Source of the DNA: Streptomyces antimycoticus
GTDB taxonomy: Bacteria > Actinomycetota > Actinomycetes > Streptomycetales > Streptomycetaceae
Assembly (NCBI RefSeq): GCF_005405925.1
Contig: NZ_BJHV01000001.1
Location: forward strand, 3,224,001-3,288,000
Direction of reading: 5' to 3'
Length of the DNA: 64,000 nucleotides
The notes under the pieces are model-generated. The model was not told the origin of the DNA. It did no database searches and saw only the letters and a program-made list of their open reading frames with translations. The position numbers and the translations under genes are program-made. Below, one piece after another: positions 19,641 to 29,571 of this stretch. The first letter of the stretch is position 1. The number at the start of each line of letters is the position of its first letter.

Positions 19641-20591
19641 GTGTCCGCAGTCGCACCCGACGGACGCAAGATGCTGCGCCTGGAGGTCCGGAACAGCCAG
19701 ACCCCCATCGAGCGCAAGCCCGAGTGGATCAAGACCCGGGCGAAAATGGGCCCCGAGTACACCGAACTGCACGGCCTGGTGAAGCGCGAGGGCCTGCACA
19801 CCGTGTGCCAGGAGGCGGGCTGTCCGAACATCTATGAGTGCTGGGAGGACCGCGAGGCGACGTTCCTCATCGGCGGCGACCAGTGCACCCGGCGCTGCGA
19901 CTTCTGCCAGATCGACACCGGCAAGCCGCAGGAGCTGGACCGCGACGAGCCGCGCCGGGTGGCCGAATCCGTACGCACGATGGAGCTGAAGTACGCCACC
20001 ATCACCGGTGTGGCCCGTGACGACCTGGAGGACGGCGGCGCGTGGCTCTACGCGGAGACCGTCCGCCAGATCCACTCCCTGATGCCCGACACCGGCGTGG
20101 AGTTGCTGATCCCGGACTTCAACGCGGTCCCCGAGCAGCTCGCCGAGGTCTTCTCGTCCCGCCCCGAGGTGCTCGCGCACAACGTCGAGACGGTGCCGCG
20201 GATCTTCAAGCGCATCCGTCCCGGCTTCCGCTACGAGCGCTCGCTCGAGGTGATCGCCAAGGCGCGCGAGGCGGGCCTGGTCACCAAGTCCAACCTGATC
20301 CTGGGCATGGGCGAGGAGCGCGAGGAGATCAGCCAGGCGCTGCAGGATCTCCATGACGCGGGCTGTGAGCTGATCACCATCACCCAGTACCTGCGGCCGT
20401 CCGCCCGGCACCATCCGGTGGAGCGCTGGGTCAAGCCCCAGGAGTTCGTGGAGCTCAAGGAGGAGGCCGAGGAGATCGGCTACGCGGGCGTCATGTCCGG
20501 CCCGCTGGTCCGCTCCTCGTACCGGGCCGGTCGCCTGTACCAGCAGGCCATCGAGCGGCGCAATGTCGCCGCGGCCTCCCCGGCGGTCTGA
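19641..20591 (+). CDS. lipA: Lipoyl synthase (radical SAM)
   Basis: Inserts sulfur atoms at C6 and C8 of the octanoyl chain bound to lipoyl domains. The 316-residue protein has both iron-sulfur motifs: the N-terminal cysteine set in [12 protein letters not shown] and the radical-[11 protein letters not shown]. It ends with the RSSYRAG segment that supplies the family serine ligand. AGAGGAG at 19626-19632 supports the GTG at 19641 ([10 protein letters not shown]); the frame is open upstream to 19530, which lacks homology. It completes the lipoate pathway with lipB. Confidence 0.96.
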   Translation: MSAVAPDGRKMLRLEVRNSQTPIERKPEWIKTRAKMGPEYTELHGLVKREGLHTVCQEAGCPNIYECWEDREATFLIGGDQCTRRCDFCQIDTGKPQELDRDEPRRVAESVRTMELKYATITGVARDDLEDGGAWLYAETVRQIHSLMPDTGVELLIPDFNAVPEQLAEVFSSRPEVLAHNVETVPRIFKRIRPGFRYERSLEVIAKAREAGLVTKSNLILGMGEEREEISQALQDLHDAGCELITITQYLRPSARHHPVERWVKPQEFVELKEEAEEIGYAGVMSGPLVRSSYRAGRLYQQAIERRNVAAASPAV

Positions 20592-20837
20592 GTCACACTC
20601 CGTCACGGACCGTGCTCCGATCGCCCCGTGTGAGCAACACGCTGTGTGATTGCAAGCACACACATATCCGAAGGCTTTGGGAACGCCGCAGGTCAAGGGC
20701 GGAATACGGGCCGCAGCAGGGCTTCATCGGTGTTTGACCGGCCAGTCACGCACTGGTAACACCATTGGGTAACGATTGAGCCACGCACTGCTTATACGTT
20801 GTGCGTAGCGATCATCCGCCGCTTCCGAGGGGTATCC
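20592..20837. promoter_or_regulatory. Intergenic region with GGTAAC direct repeats
   Basis: This is AT-richer than its surroundings. TGTGTG and CACACA arms around 20642-20665 can pair. Two GGTAAC copies (20755-20760 and 20768-20773) are 13 bases apart, followed by TTATAC near 20791, a plausible promoter for the small gene at 20838. No gene is seen in this gap. Confidence 0.4.
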
Positions 20838-21035
20838 ATGCCGGCTGCGCCCGTACGCCCGTCCGTCACCGACGCGCTCCTCGTCCTGGAGGGTCTGCTG
20901 CTGCGGGGCGGGCAGCGCACCGCCCGCCGCAACGCCTGGACGGCCGTGCTCGAGGACCGCCGTCGGGCCAAGGACCGGGACGAGGCCGAACACGTGCTGG
21001 AGGCCGTGTCCACCAGTACCTCCCAGGCCACGTAA
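20838..21035 (+). CDS. Small conserved hypothetical protein
   Basis: A 65-residue basic, Ala/Arg-rich protein (MPAAPVRPSVTDAL...) with no recognisable domain. GAGGGG at 20827-20832 precedes the ATG at 20838. I recall a small gene of this type at the same place in other Streptomyces, between lipA and the DUF4191 gene; that is memory, not a search. Its stop lies 10 bases before the DUF4191 start, so the two are probably cotranscribed. Confidence 0.7.
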   Translation: MPAAPVRPSVTDALLVLEGLLLRGGQRTARRNAWTAVLEDRRRAKDRDEAEHVLEAVSTSTSQAT

Positions 21036-21045
21036 ACTTCGCTGT

Positions 21046-21726
21046 ATGGCGAGGAAGGAAACATCCGAGAACCCCGGGCGGCTGAAGCAGATCGCCCTGA
21101 CCTACAAGATGACCAAACGGGTCGACCCGAAGGTCACTCTTGTCGTCGCCGGCGTGGGGATTGTCACCTTCGGTGTCCTTCTCGCGATCGGCTTCCTGAT
21201 CGGCCACCCGATCTTCGCTGGCATCCTGGGCTTCGTCCTGGCGTTCCTCGCGATGGCGATCATTTTCGGCCGCCGGGCCGAGCGGGCCGCCTTCGGACAG
21301 ATGGAGGGCCAGCCGGGCGCGGCAGCCGCGGTGCTGGAGAACGTGGGCCGCGGCTGGTCGGTGACCCCCGCGGTGGCCATGAACCGGAACCAGGACGTCA
21401 TCCACCGCGCGGTGGGCAAGGCGGGCGTCGTGCTGGTGGCCGAGGGCAACCCGAACCGGCTCAAGGGCATGCTGGCCGCCGAGAAGAAGAAGATGGCGCG
21501 CATCGTCGCGGAGGTTCCGGTCCACGATGTGATCGTGGGCTCTGGCGAGGGCCAGGTCGAGATCAAGAAGCTCCGCACCACGCTGCTGAAACTTCCGCGG
21601 GTGCTGCCGGGGGCACAGGTCACGGTGGTCAACGACCGCCTCCGTGCGCTGGGCGACCTGATGAGCAACATGCCGATCCCGAAGGGTCCGATGCCCAAGG
21701 GGATGCGGATGCCGAAGGGGCGCTGA
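21046..21726 (+). CDS. DUF4191 integral membrane protein
   Basis: Protein of 226 residues with two adjacent transmembrane helices (about residues 30-75: VTLVVAGVGIVTFGVLLAIG and the segment after GHPIFAG). These are followed by a large cytosolic domain containing the DUF4191-typical GRGWSVTPAVAMNRNQD and HRAVGKAGVVLVAEG. The function is unknown. It is conserved in actinobacteria near lipA and glnA. A GAGGAAG-rich stretch overlaps its first codons; the ATG at 21046 is the only sensible start. A clear terminator follows. Confidence 0.9.
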   Translation: MARKETSENPGRLKQIALTYKMTKRVDPKVTLVVAGVGIVTFGVLLAIGFLIGHPIFAGILGFVLAFLAMAIIFGRRAERAAFGQMEGQPGAAAAVLENVGRGWSVTPAVAMNRNQDVIHRAVGKAGVVLVAEGNPNRLKGMLAAEKKKMARIVAEVPVHDVIVGSGEGQVEIKKLRTTLLKLPRVLPGAQVTVVNDRLRALGDLMSNMPIPKGPMPKGMRMPKGR

Positions 21727-21754
21727 GCGCTCCCCGCACCGAAACGGATACGAG

Positions 21755-21790
21755 ACGGCGGCCCGGACATCCGGGCCGCCGTTTCGTACG
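21755..21790 (+). terminator. Terminator hairpin after DUF4191 gene
   Basis: A perfect 12-bp stem, ACGGCGGCCCGG (21755-21766) with CCGGGCCGCCGT (21771-21782) and a 4-base loop, is followed by TTCGTACGT. It lies between convergent genes and may serve both. Confidence 0.8.
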
Positions 21791-21832
21791 TAACGCCGTT
21801 GTACGCAATCCGTACGGGTGTGATCCCGGGGC

Positions 21833-22299
21833 TCAGACCCTGATCTGCACCGCGCGGGAGAGCCGGTCGTGCAGCCCGCGGGTGTCGCGGTCCCAGACCA
21901 CCGCCGGGATGACCAGCACCACCAGCACACTGCGCAGCACGGCCTTCGGCAGGCTCAGCCGCACCCCGCCCTCGCCGATGACCCGCAGCTTCAGCAGCAG
22001 CTTGCCGGGGTGGCGCCGACGGTGCCCACCATGACCAGGCTCAGCACCAGGAAGACCAGCAGCGCCCAGTTCCCGGCGGCCTGGGCGTCGCGGCCGGACA
22101 GCAGGGCGTAGGAGACGAGCAGGCACAGGGCCCAGTCGATGAAGAGTGCCCCGAAACGGCGGCCCAGCGGCGCTATGGCGCCCGGTCCGCTCTCGGGGAG
22201 CCCGAGCCCCTGGCCCCGGTAGCCGAAGTCGACGCCCATGTCCTCGGCGGCCGCGCGGGGCCCGGAAAGCCACGATCCGATTGCTTGCCTCTTGTCCAC
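21833..22299 (-). CDS. RDD-family membrane protein, one frameshift
   Basis: Small membrane protein of about 155 residues when restored. RDD features are present: [13 protein letters not shown] at the first helix, a second helix ([16 protein letters not shown]), then [16 protein letters not shown] and a final helix before [11 protein letters not shown]. One base is missing in the four-G run at 22007-22010 (plus strand), which splits TPG-KLLLK. The function is unknown; RDD proteins are often linked to transport or ion homeostasis. It is divergent from glnA. Confidence 0.85.
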
Positions 22300-22400
22300 C
22301 CGTCTACGTTACTGCGACCGCATACGTTCCCCGGGCCTGGCCCCCGCCCGCCGGCCCCGAGCAGGCCGTCCGGCGCCTTTTCCGAGGCCACGAGGTCCCC

Positions 22401-22435
22401 GTAACCCCCCTCGGGCCGGTTAACCTGGGTGAAAC
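22401..22435 (+). promoter_or_regulatory. GlnR-type box upstream of glnA
   Basis: GTTAAC (22419-22424), six bases, GAAAC (22431-22435) matches the actinobacterial GlnR half-site pair (TnAC-n6-GAAAC). A further GTAAC lies at 22401-22405, but with non-standard spacing to the first. The site is about 120 bases before the glnA start, where nitrogen control by GlnR is expected. Confidence 0.65.
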
Positions 22436-22553
22436 AAATGGGTCATGCCCGGGAAATCCCGTCTGCCTATGGTCGGCGACAGCGCGCCACCGCACATGGA
22501 CCGCGCGACCGGACAAATCCCCGTCCCACCGCGGCCGGGCTAGGAGGAGTTGG

Positions 22554-23963
22554 ATGTTCCAGAACGCCGACGACGCTCGGAAGTACATCTCGGACGAGGA
22601 CGTCAAGTTCGTCGACGTCCGCTTCTGCGACCTTCCCGGCGTCATGCAGCACTTCACCGTACCGGCGGAGGCGTTCGACCCGAACGAGGAGCTGGCCTTC
22701 GACGGCTCGTCGATCCGCGGCTTCCAGGCCATCCACGAGTCGGACATGGCCCTGCGCGCGGACCTCTCCACGGCGCGTGTCGACCCGTTCCGCCGGGACA
22801 AGACCCTCAACATCAACTTCTTCATCCACGACCCGATCACGGGTGAGCAGTACAGCCGCGACCCGCGGAACATCGCCCGGAAGGCCGAGGCGTACCTCGC
22901 CTCCACCGGCATCGCGGACACCGCGTACTTCGGCCCGGAGGCGGAGTTCTACGTCTTCGACAGCGTGCGCTTCGAGACCAAGGCGAACGAGGCCTTCTAC
23001 CACATCGACTCCGAGGCGGGCGCCTGGAACACCGGCGCGCTTCAGGACAACCGTGGCTACAAGGTCCGCTACAAGGGCGGCTACTTCCCGACCCCGCCGG
23101 TCGACCACTTCGCCGACCTGCGCGCCGAGATCAGCCTCGAGCTGAACAAGGCCGGGCTCCAGGTCGAGCGCCAGCACCACGAGGTGGGCACCGCCGGCCA
23201 GGCCGAGATCAACTACAAGTTCAACACGCTGCTGGCCGCGGCCGACGACCTGATGCTGTTCAAGTACATCGTCAAGAACGTGGCGTGGAAGAACGGCAAG
23301 ACCGCGACCTTCATGCCGAAGCCGATCTTCGGTGACAACGGCTCGGGCATGCACGTCCACCAGTCGCTGTGGCAGGGCGGCTCCCCGCTCTTCTACGACG
23401 AGCAGGGCTACGCGGGCCTGTCGGACACCGCCCGCTACTACATCGGCGGCATCCTCCGGCACGCCCCGTCGCTGCTGGCCTTCACCAACCCGACGGTGAA
23501 CTCCTACCACCGCCTGGTCCCGGGCTTCGAGGCGCCGGTCAACCTGGTGTACTCGCAGCGTAACCGCTCCGCCGCGATGCGTATCCCGATCACCGGCTCC
23601 AACCCGAAGGCCAAGCGCGTCGAGTTCCGCGCCCCGGACTCCTCCGGCAACCCGTACCTGGCCTTCTCCGCTTTGCTCCTCGCGGGCCTGGACGGCATCA
23701 AGAACAAGATCGAGCCGGCCGAGCCGATCGACAAGGACCTCTACGAGCTCGCCCCCGAAGAGCACGCCGGCGTCCCGCAGGTCCCCACCTCCCTCCCGGC
23801 CGTCCTCGACTCCCTCGAGGCCGACCACGAGTTCCTCCTCCAGGGCGGGGTCTTCACCTCCGACCTGATCGAGACCTGGATCGACTACAAGCGCACCAAC
23901 GAGATCGCGCCGCTGCAGCTGCGCCCGCACCCGCACGAGTTCGAGCTCTACTTCGACGTGTGA
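22554..23963 (+). CDS. glnA: Glutamine synthetase type I
   Basis: ATP-dependent synthesis of glutamine from glutamate and ammonium; a dodecameric cytosolic enzyme. The 469-residue protein has the GSI beta-grasp domain ([10 protein letters not shown]), the catalytic core ([10 protein letters not shown] preceded by KPIFGD, and [17 protein letters not shown]), and the adenylylation segment [10 protein letters not shown] with the Tyr at residue 397, the canonical position. AGGAGGAG at 22542-22549 decides the ATG at 22554; an earlier in-frame start is not needed. GlnR-type control is suggested by the upstream box, and post-translational control by the conserved tyrosine. A terminator follows. Confidence 0.98.
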   Translation: MFQNADDARKYISDEDVKFVDVRFCDLPGVMQHFTVPAEAFDPNEELAFDGSSIRGFQAIHESDMALRADLSTARVDPFRRDKTLNINFFIHDPITGEQYSRDPRNIARKAEAYLASTGIADTAYFGPEAEFYVFDSVRFETKANEAFYHIDSEAGAWNTGALQDNRGYKVRYKGGYFPTPPVDHFADLRAEISLELNKAGLQVERQHHEVGTAGQAEINYKFNTLLAAADDLMLFKYIVKNVAWKNGKTATFMPKPIFGDNGSGMHVHQSLWQGGSPLFYDEQGYAGLSDTARYYIGGILRHAPSLLAFTNPTVNSYHRLVPGFEAPVNLVYSQRNRSAAMRIPITGSNPKAKRVEFRAPDSSGNPYLAFSALLLAGLDGIKNKIEPAEPIDKDLYELAPEEHAGVPQVPTSLPAVLDSLEADHEFLLQGGVFTSDLIETWIDYKRTNEIAPLQLRPHPHEFELYFDV

Positions 23964-23980
23964 TCCGTACCGGCTCCGGC

Positions 23981-24023
23981 CGGGCCCCCGCCGCCGCCCC
24001 GATGGGCGGGGCGGGGGCTCGGC
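23981..24023 (+). terminator. Terminator hairpin after glnA
   Basis: A 13-bp stem with one G-U pair (23981-23993 with 24011-24023) encloses a smaller hairpin. It lies between the convergent glnA and Ig-like genes. Confidence 0.7.
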
Positions 24024-24038
24024 GTTTGTGCGGAGGGG

Positions 24039-24629
24039 TCACGCGGCGGCGTTGACCGTCTGGGTGTCGGTGCCGGAGGACGGCAGGAAGCCGGTGTCGC
24101 CGTTGTAGAGGGCGACCACGGGGTGGGTGCCGACGCCCAGAGTGTTGAGGGACAGCGTCGCGACGCCCCCCGACAGCGGCTGGACGAACGCCCCGCCGCC
24201 GGGGCCGCCGATGATGAAGGTGACCGTCCCGGTCGGGACACCCGTGCCGGGCGCGACCGGGGTGACGGTGGCGGTGAACGTCACCGTGGCGCCCTGGGTC
24301 GACGGGTCCGGCGCCGAGGACACCGAGGTGGTGGTCGCCGACTGGACGACGAGGATGACGTTGGCGCCGGTGGACGGGGAGAAGTTGGCGTCACCGTTGT
24401 AGTTGGCGAGGACGGCGTGGGCGCCGACGCTCAGGCTGGGGACGGTGACCGAGGTGGTCCCGCCCGACAGCGTCCCGGTCAGGGTGGGGCCACCGGTGAC
24501 GACGAAGGTGACGTCGCCGGTGGGAGTTCCCGCGCCGAGCGGGATGACGGTGGCGGTGAGCGTGACCGACTGTCCGGACGACGCGGGTTGCGGTGAGACC
24601 GTGACCAGGGTGATCGTGGGCGTAGCCAT
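24039..24629 (-). CDS. Ig-like repeat protein (Big_3_5 type), no signal peptide
   Basis: A 196-residue protein made of two Ig-like repeats. Each has the pattern SGQSVTLTATV or GATVTFTATVTP, then GTPTG-VTF and a closing VGAHAVLANYNGDANF or VGTHPVVALYNGDTGF. GGAGGG just upstream supports the start MATPTITLV at 24629. No secretion signal or membrane segment is visible, which is odd for a fold usually found on the cell surface. The function is unknown. A truncated relative lies at 26486-26665. Confidence 0.8.
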   Translation of the reverse strand: MATPTITLVTVSPQPASSGQSVTLTATVIPLGAGTPTGDVTFVVTGGPTLTGTLSGGTTSVTVPSLSVGAHAVLANYNGDANFSPSTGANVILVVQSATTTSVSSAPDPSTQGATVTFTATVTPVAPGTGVPTGTVTFIIGGPGGGAFVQPLSGGVATLSLNTLGVGTHPVVALYNGDTGFLPSSGTDTQTVNAAA

Positions 24630-24988
24630 GGTGGCCCTCCAAATGGTGTGGGGTGGTGGGCCGTTGCTCGCCACGCATGCGGGAACACGGCGCGGCGGTG
24701 CATCGGAGGCTAGGGGGTGCGCACTTACGGCGATTCACGCGGGGAGATCCCCGCGTCGCCGTCCCCCGGCAGATGTGGAACCCACCGGTCTGTAGCACCA
24801 GTAGGCGCGCGACTCGCCGCCACCGCCATAGAGTTGCCGCCTAATTACCCCGGATAGCGCAGCGCTCGACGGCCTTCCCGCGCACACCATCCGCCTCGTG
24901 CGGCGCGCGTTCCGTGTGGTCGGGGCGCCGCGTACGCACCGCGCACACCCGTGTGCCGGGGGCCTGCCGCGGGCGCGGAGGGCAGGGA
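24630..24988. other. Intergenic region upstream of Ig-like gene
   Basis: Bases 24630-24988 separate two minus-strand genes. The only structure seen is an 8-bp perfect inverted repeat, ACGCGGGG-agat-CCCCGCGT (24737-24756), and an AT-richer stretch near 24830-24850. No gene is apparent. Confidence 0.45.
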
Positions 24989-26364
24989 TCAGCCGCCGAA
25001 GTCGCCCCCGAAGCCACCGCCATCCCCGAAGCCACCGCCGAAGCCGCCGCCGTCGCCGAAACCACCGCCGAAGTCGCCGCCCCCGGCGTCACCGTCGCCC
25101 CCGCCGTCGCCGAAGCCGCCGCCGAAGTCACCGGTGTCGTAGCCGGGGTCGAGGGACCCGCCCAGCAGCGTGCCGATCAGCAGCCCGGGCAGCAGCATCG
25201 AGCCGTATCCGCCGAAGTACCCGCTCGCCCAGGGCCCGTAGGCCGGACCGGCCTCCCAGTACGGGCGTCGCCGGTCGCCGCCGATCGGGACGGTGCGGGA
25301 GTCCGGATCGAGGCCGTCGTCGATGCGCGTGGCGTCCGCGGCGCAGGCGGGCACGGAGCGCCGGCTGCCGCCCGAGGGCGCCCACTGGACGTCCCGGACC
25401 GAGGGGCCGTGGCGCGGGTCGAAGAAGCACGGCGGGCGGCGCTCGGGCAGCGGCCCGCCCTCGCGGCGGGCATCGAGCACCGCCAGCGCGAAGCGGCCCT
25501 CCTCCAGCGCCTCGGTCACCGGCCGTACGTCCGCGGGGCGCCGGGCCGCGGCCGACTTCGCCTTCGCCTCCTCGTAGGCGTCCAGGGCGCGGCCGTAATC
25601 GTCCGCCATCTCGGGGTGGACGCCGGGTCGGCCGGGTCGAAACCGGTCCGGCTGAGCTTCTCGCCGTACGCGGTGATGTCCTCCTCGACCACGCCGCGTA
25701 CCTGCTCCAGCTCGGCCCGCTCACGCTCGCGGCGCTGCTTGCGGGTGCGCCGCAACATGTAGAGACCGCCTCCGCCGACGGCGGCCAGAATGATCAGCAC
25801 CACCACCGTGTCCCCCACCGACATCCCGGTGGAGTCCCGCGCGCCCTGGTCGCCGCCGGTCCCCTGGCCGCCCCGGTCGTGGGTCGCCTTGGCCGCGTCG
25901 GTCACGAAGCCGTCCAGGACCGCCGCGAGGTCGCGGGGGTGCTGCCGCAGGTTCTGCTCCGCCAGCGCCTGCGAGGTGCGTCCCGGCAGCACCGAGGTGT
26001 CGGAGGCCGCCCCGAAGGAGGAGCCGAGCGCCACCGCGTAGATGCCGGGACGGTCGACAGCGGCCCGCAGCCGCCCGAAGACGCGCTCGCCCCCGTACGC
26101 GGGATTGTCCGGCAGGACGGCGACGTAGACGGGCACGCCCGCGTCGCGGATGTGTGCCACCAGGCGGCGCGCCTGTCCGGCGCTCAGTGCGTCGGAGGCG
26201 CCGGGATCGACGTATACGGGGCTGTTCCGCAGCGCCTTGCCGATCTTGTTGACATCCGTTTCGGCACGCGCGCCCCCGGCGGTGAGCAGCACCGCCGTCA
26301 GAGCGACGAGGACGGCCAGCAGCAGCGTGCCCCATCGCGGCGTCTTGACGGACACGCCTCGCAT
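24989..26364 (-). CDS. Exported TPM-like membrane protein with Gly-rich tail, one frameshift
   Basis: Restored length is about 458 residues. A signal peptide (residues 1-35, LLLAVLVALTAVLLTAGGARA) is followed by an extracellular domain with SPVYVDPGASDALS and VPVYVAVLPDNPAYGG, resembling TPM/DUF6676-type domains. One transmembrane helix (VVVLIILAAVGGGGLYML) and a charged cytosolic part follow. The tail repeats FGGGFGDGGG and DFGGGFGD units, encoded at 24989-25140. The frame breaks near 25624 (one base missing), at the DP-DVHPEMADDYGR junction. The function is unknown. Its start, near 26364, has no clear ribosome site. Confidence 0.75.
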
Positions 26365-26433
26365 TTACCCGCATAAGGCTCAGCTATGCGTGGATCCGAC
26401 TTTTCGGTGCGGGCCGACGTCCAATGTGCGTGG

Positions 26434-26475
26434 CTGGGCCCCGCCACTGCCCCTTTCGGCGGTGGCGGGGCCCAG
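26434..26475 (-). terminator. Long hairpin, probable terminator
   Basis: An 18-bp stem with one G-T pair (26434-26451 with 26458-26475) and a 6-base loop lies just past the stop codon of the minus-strand Ig-like remnant. Confidence 0.75.
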
Positions 26476-26485
26476 TGCTGTGGGA

Positions 26486-26665
26486 TCAGCTCGCGGTGGT
26501 GGTCACTGTGGCGCTGTCCGGCTCCATGACGACCTGGATGTACTCGGAGACGCCGGAGGCGCCGAAATTGGCGTCCCCCTCGTAGACGGCTTCGACCTCC
26601 CAGTTGCCTGCCGACAGCGCCACTGCGGAGGGGGCGCGTCCGGTCGATCCGCCGCCGGGCGACGG
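26486..26665 (-). pseudogene. 3' remnant of an Ig-like repeat gene
   Basis: The minus-strand frame ending at 26486 reads VALSAGNWEVEAVYEGDANF, a typical last strand of the same Ig-like repeat as the 24039-24629 protein, then about 25 residues to the stop. No start codon or N-terminal part exists; the frame runs into the lysE-type gene. A hairpin just beyond the stop fits the end of a former gene. GCACGGACT occurs twice near the junction (26666-26698). Confidence 0.6.
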
Positions 26666-26681
26666 GAAAGTCCGTGCGCGG

Positions 26682-27329
26682 CTAGTCCGTGCGGCCGGTC
26701 GCGGCGACGGTGACGCCGAGGCCGATCATGGAGAGTCCGCCGACGCCGCCGACCAGGGCGAGGCGCCGTGGCGAGCGGGCGAACCAGGTGCGGGCGGTGG
26801 CCGCGGCCAGGCCCCAGACACTGTCGGAGACCAGCGCGATGGCGTTGAAGATCAGGCCGAGGAGCAGCATCTGCAGGGTGACATGCCCCTGGTCGCGGTC
26901 GGCGAACTGGGGCAGTACGGCGGCGAAGAACACCATCGTCTTGGGGTTGGCCACCCCGACCGCGAACCCCTCCCACAGCGTGCGCAGGCCCCCGTGGGCG
27001 GGACCGTCGCCGGTGAAGGCGGCCTGCAGCGAGCGGCGCTGTCGTACCGCCTTGACGCCCAGATGGACCAGATAGGCGGCGCCCACCAGCTTCAGCGTGG
27101 TGAAGACGACGGCAGAGCGCTCCACCACGGATCCGACGCCCAGCGCCACGGCCATGACCAGCACATACGCCCCGAGCGTATTGCCGATCACCGTGGTCAG
27201 CGCCGCGCGGCGACCCTGGGACAGTGCCCGGCCGACCACGAAGAGCACGCTGGGGCCGGGGATCACGATCAGCAGAAGAGACATGGCCGCGAAGGCGAGC
27301 AGCCGGTCGATGGACACCATGGGGCGCAT
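26682..27329 (-). CDS. LysE/RhtB-family amino-acid exporter
   Basis: Membrane exporter of 215 residues with about six transmembrane helices; the family exports amino acids and derivatives. The N-terminal LysE signature is visible (LLLIVIPGPSVLFVVGRALS, then GRRAALTTVIGNTLG). The mid-protein FAVGVANPKTMVFFAAVLPQF is also typical. Two starts are possible, 27329 (MRPMVSID) and 27320 (MVSID); neither has a strong ribosome site. The substrate cannot be predicted. It is divergent from the ABC exporter gene. Confidence 0.92.
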   Translation of the reverse strand: MRPMVSIDRLLAFAAMSLLLIVIPGPSVLFVVGRALSQGRRAALTTVIGNTLGAYVLVMAVALGVGSVVERSAVVFTTLKLVGAAYLVHLGVKAVRQRRSLQAAFTGDGPAHGGLRTLWEGFAVGVANPKTMVFFAAVLPQFADRDQGHVTLQMLLLGLIFNAIALVSDSVWGLAAATARTWFARSPRRLALVGGVGGLSMIGLGVTVAATGRTD

Positions 27330-27540
27330 CGAAGCACGCGAACGGGGCGCGGCTCCAACCGTTTTTCCGGTCGTCCGAGGTCGGCTGAGGTCGGCTGAGG
27401 CCGCCTGTGGTGAGCGGGCCGCCTGAGGTCAGGGGGCCGCTCCACGATCGGTGGACCTCGCCGTAAACCACGGGCGCCCGAGTCTCGGTCTGCGGCAATC
27501 TGAGGCATACCGAACGGAAAACACACCCTCAGGGGGATTT

Positions 27541-29499
27541 GTGACGTCCCGAGCCACGGAGCAGGCGGAACAACCACCGGAACAGCCGTCGAAGCAACTG
27601 TCGGAACAACCGCCGGAACAACCGGCCGAGCGGCCCAGTGAGGAGTTACGGTTCCGGCCGCCCGCGCTGACCGCCTTGGAGAAGAACCCCATCACCACCC
27701 GGGCCATGGCCCGCAGACTTCCCCAACTGGTCCGCCGCTCCATGGCGTTGGCCTGGAAAGTGGACCGGACGGCCGTGGTGGCGCTGCTGGTGTGCCAGGC
27801 GCTGTCGGGCTTCTTCGAGGCGTTCGGGCTGCTGGCCACCACGGGCACGATCACGGCGCTCATCTCCTCCGGCCACATCACCGACCGGCTCCGGGACGCG
27901 CTGCCCTCGATCGTGGTGCTGGCGGGGGCGGCCGGGCTGCGGGCGTTGCTGGGGATCGCGGTCAACAACATCTCCAGCCGGCTGTCCCCGCGGATCTCCC
28001 GGGAGGCCGAGACGCAGATGCTGGACGCGGCGATCAACGCCGAGCTGGCGGCGTACGACAACCCCGGGTTCAACGACAAGTGGGACGCGGCGGACCGGGG
28101 CGCCGAGGTGGCACAGGATCTGATCACCGAGTCGCAGCAGCTCATGGCGTGTCTCTCGTCGCTGATCGCGGCGGCGGGCGTGGTCACCGTGCTGCATCCG
28201 GCGCTGCTGCCGCTGTTGCTGCTGACCGCGCTGCCGCAGGGGATCGCGGGGATGAAGGCGGCCCGGGTGCACTACGAGACCAGTCGTGCGATGAGCGCCG
28301 ACCGGCGCACGCTCGGGCTGCTGCGCTGGTACATGGTGGACAAGGACATCGCCGATCAGCTCCGTTCCGGCACCATGGCGGAGTTTCTGCTGAAGCGGTA
28401 CCGGGCCATCGGGGCGCGGGTGGACGCGGCCACCGACACGGCGGTCCACCGGGGCGCGCGGTACGCGGTGCTGGGCGCGCTGGCGGGAGGGCTGGCGTCC
28501 GGGCTGGTCTGGATGTCGCTGGCGCTGCTGCTGGGAGCGGGGCAGATGTCGGTGGCGTCGGCGGGTACGGCGGTGTTCGCGCTGCGGACGGTGGGCGCCT
28601 CGCTGCAGGGGATGGTCGGTTACGGGACCCGGCTGTTCCGTACGGGGCTGTATCTGGACGACTGGGCGGAGTTCATCGAGGAGGCGGGCGGGCACCGGAT
28701 GCGGCGCGGCACCCGGGTCCCGGCCGCGCCGCGCGTGATCAGGACCGAGGGGCTGACGTACGCCTATCCGGAGTCCGACGCCCCGGCCCTGGACGATGTC
28801 ACGCTCGAGGTGCGGCGGGGCGAGGTGCTCGCGCTGGTCGGGGAGAACGGCTCGGGCAAGACCACCCTGAGCAAGCTGCTGACCGGGCTCTATCTGCCCA
28901 CCAAGGGCACGGTGACGTGGGACGGCGTGGACGTGGCGGAGCTGGATCCGCAGGCGATGTGGCGGCATACGGCGGTCGTGCCGCAGGACTACGCGCACTG
29001 GCCGCTGTCCGCCCGCGACAACATCACCCTGGGCCAGCCGCACGGCGGGGACGAGGCGGTCCGGGAGGCGGCGGTCCACTCCGGGGCGCATGAGGTGGTG
29101 GACGGGCTGCGCAGCGGGCTGGACACCCTGCTCGCCCGGCAGTGGTGGGGCGGGGTGGAGCTGTCCGGCGGGCAGTGGCAGCGCATCGCGCTGGCCCGCG
29201 CGTTCCACCGGCCCGCCGGTCTGCTGGTGATGGACGAGCCCACCAGCGCGCTGGACGCCCGTGCCGAGCACCGGATCTTCGCGGGGCTGCGGCGGATGGC
29301 GGAGGACCGCGCCGTCGTCCTGGTCACGCACCGGCTGGCGAACGTGGCCGTGGCGGACCGGATCGTCGTGCTGGAGCGGGGGCGTGTGATCCAGCAGGGC
29401 ACGTTCGCGGAGCTGACGGGGTGCCGCGGGCTGTTCCGGGAGTTGTGGGAGCTGCAGAACGACCGGGGGGTGCCGGCGCCACGCGGGGAGACGCTCTGA
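27541..29499 (+). CDS. ABC exporter, fused permease and ATPase
   Basis: Half-transporter of 652 residues. A Glu/Gln/Pro-rich tail (residues 5-40, repeated EQPPEQP) precedes a six-helix ABC membrane domain, then the nucleotide-binding domain with Walker A GENGSGKTT, a Q-loop (VVPQDYAHWP), signature LSGGQWQRIALARAF and Walker B LLVMDEPTSALD, plus the H-loop THRLAN. AGGGGG before the GTG at 27541 supports that start. Such proteins export peptides, lipids or drugs as homodimers. No biosynthetic genes adjoin, so the substrate is open. Confidence 0.92.
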   Translation: MTSRATEQAEQPPEQPSKQLSEQPPEQPAERPSEELRFRPPALTALEKNPITTRAMARRLPQLVRRSMALAWKVDRTAVVALLVCQALSGFFEAFGLLATTGTITALISSGHITDRLRDALPSIVVLAGAAGLRALLGIAVNNISSRLSPRISREAETQMLDAAINAELAAYDNPGFNDKWDAADRGAEVAQDLITESQQLMACLSSLIAAAGVVTVLHPALLPLLLLTALPQGIAGMKAARVHYETSRAMSADRRTLGLLRWYMVDKDIADQLRSGTMAEFLLKRYRAIGARVDAATDTAVHRGARYAVLGALAGGLASGLVWMSLALLLGAGQMSVASAGTAVFALRTVGASLQGMVGYGTRLFRTGLYLDDWAEFIEEAGGHRMRRGTRVPAAPRVIRTEGLTYAYPESDAPALDDVTLEVRRGEVLALVGENGSGKTTLSKLLTGLYLPTKGTVTWDGVDVAELDPQAMWRHTAVVPQDYAHWPLSARDNITLGQPHGGDEAVREAAVHSGAHEVVDGLRSGLDTLLARQWWGGVELSGGQWQRIALARAFHRPAGLLVMDEPTSALDARAEHRIFAGLRRMAEDRAVVLVTHRLANVAVADRIVVLERGRVIQQGTFAELTGCRGLFRELWELQNDRGVPAPRGETL

Positions 29500-29571
29500 G
29501 CGCAGGCGCCGCACGAGGAGAGCCCTGAGCGCCGGCGCCGCGTGGTGAGAGACCCTTGGCCCTGGTCCTGA

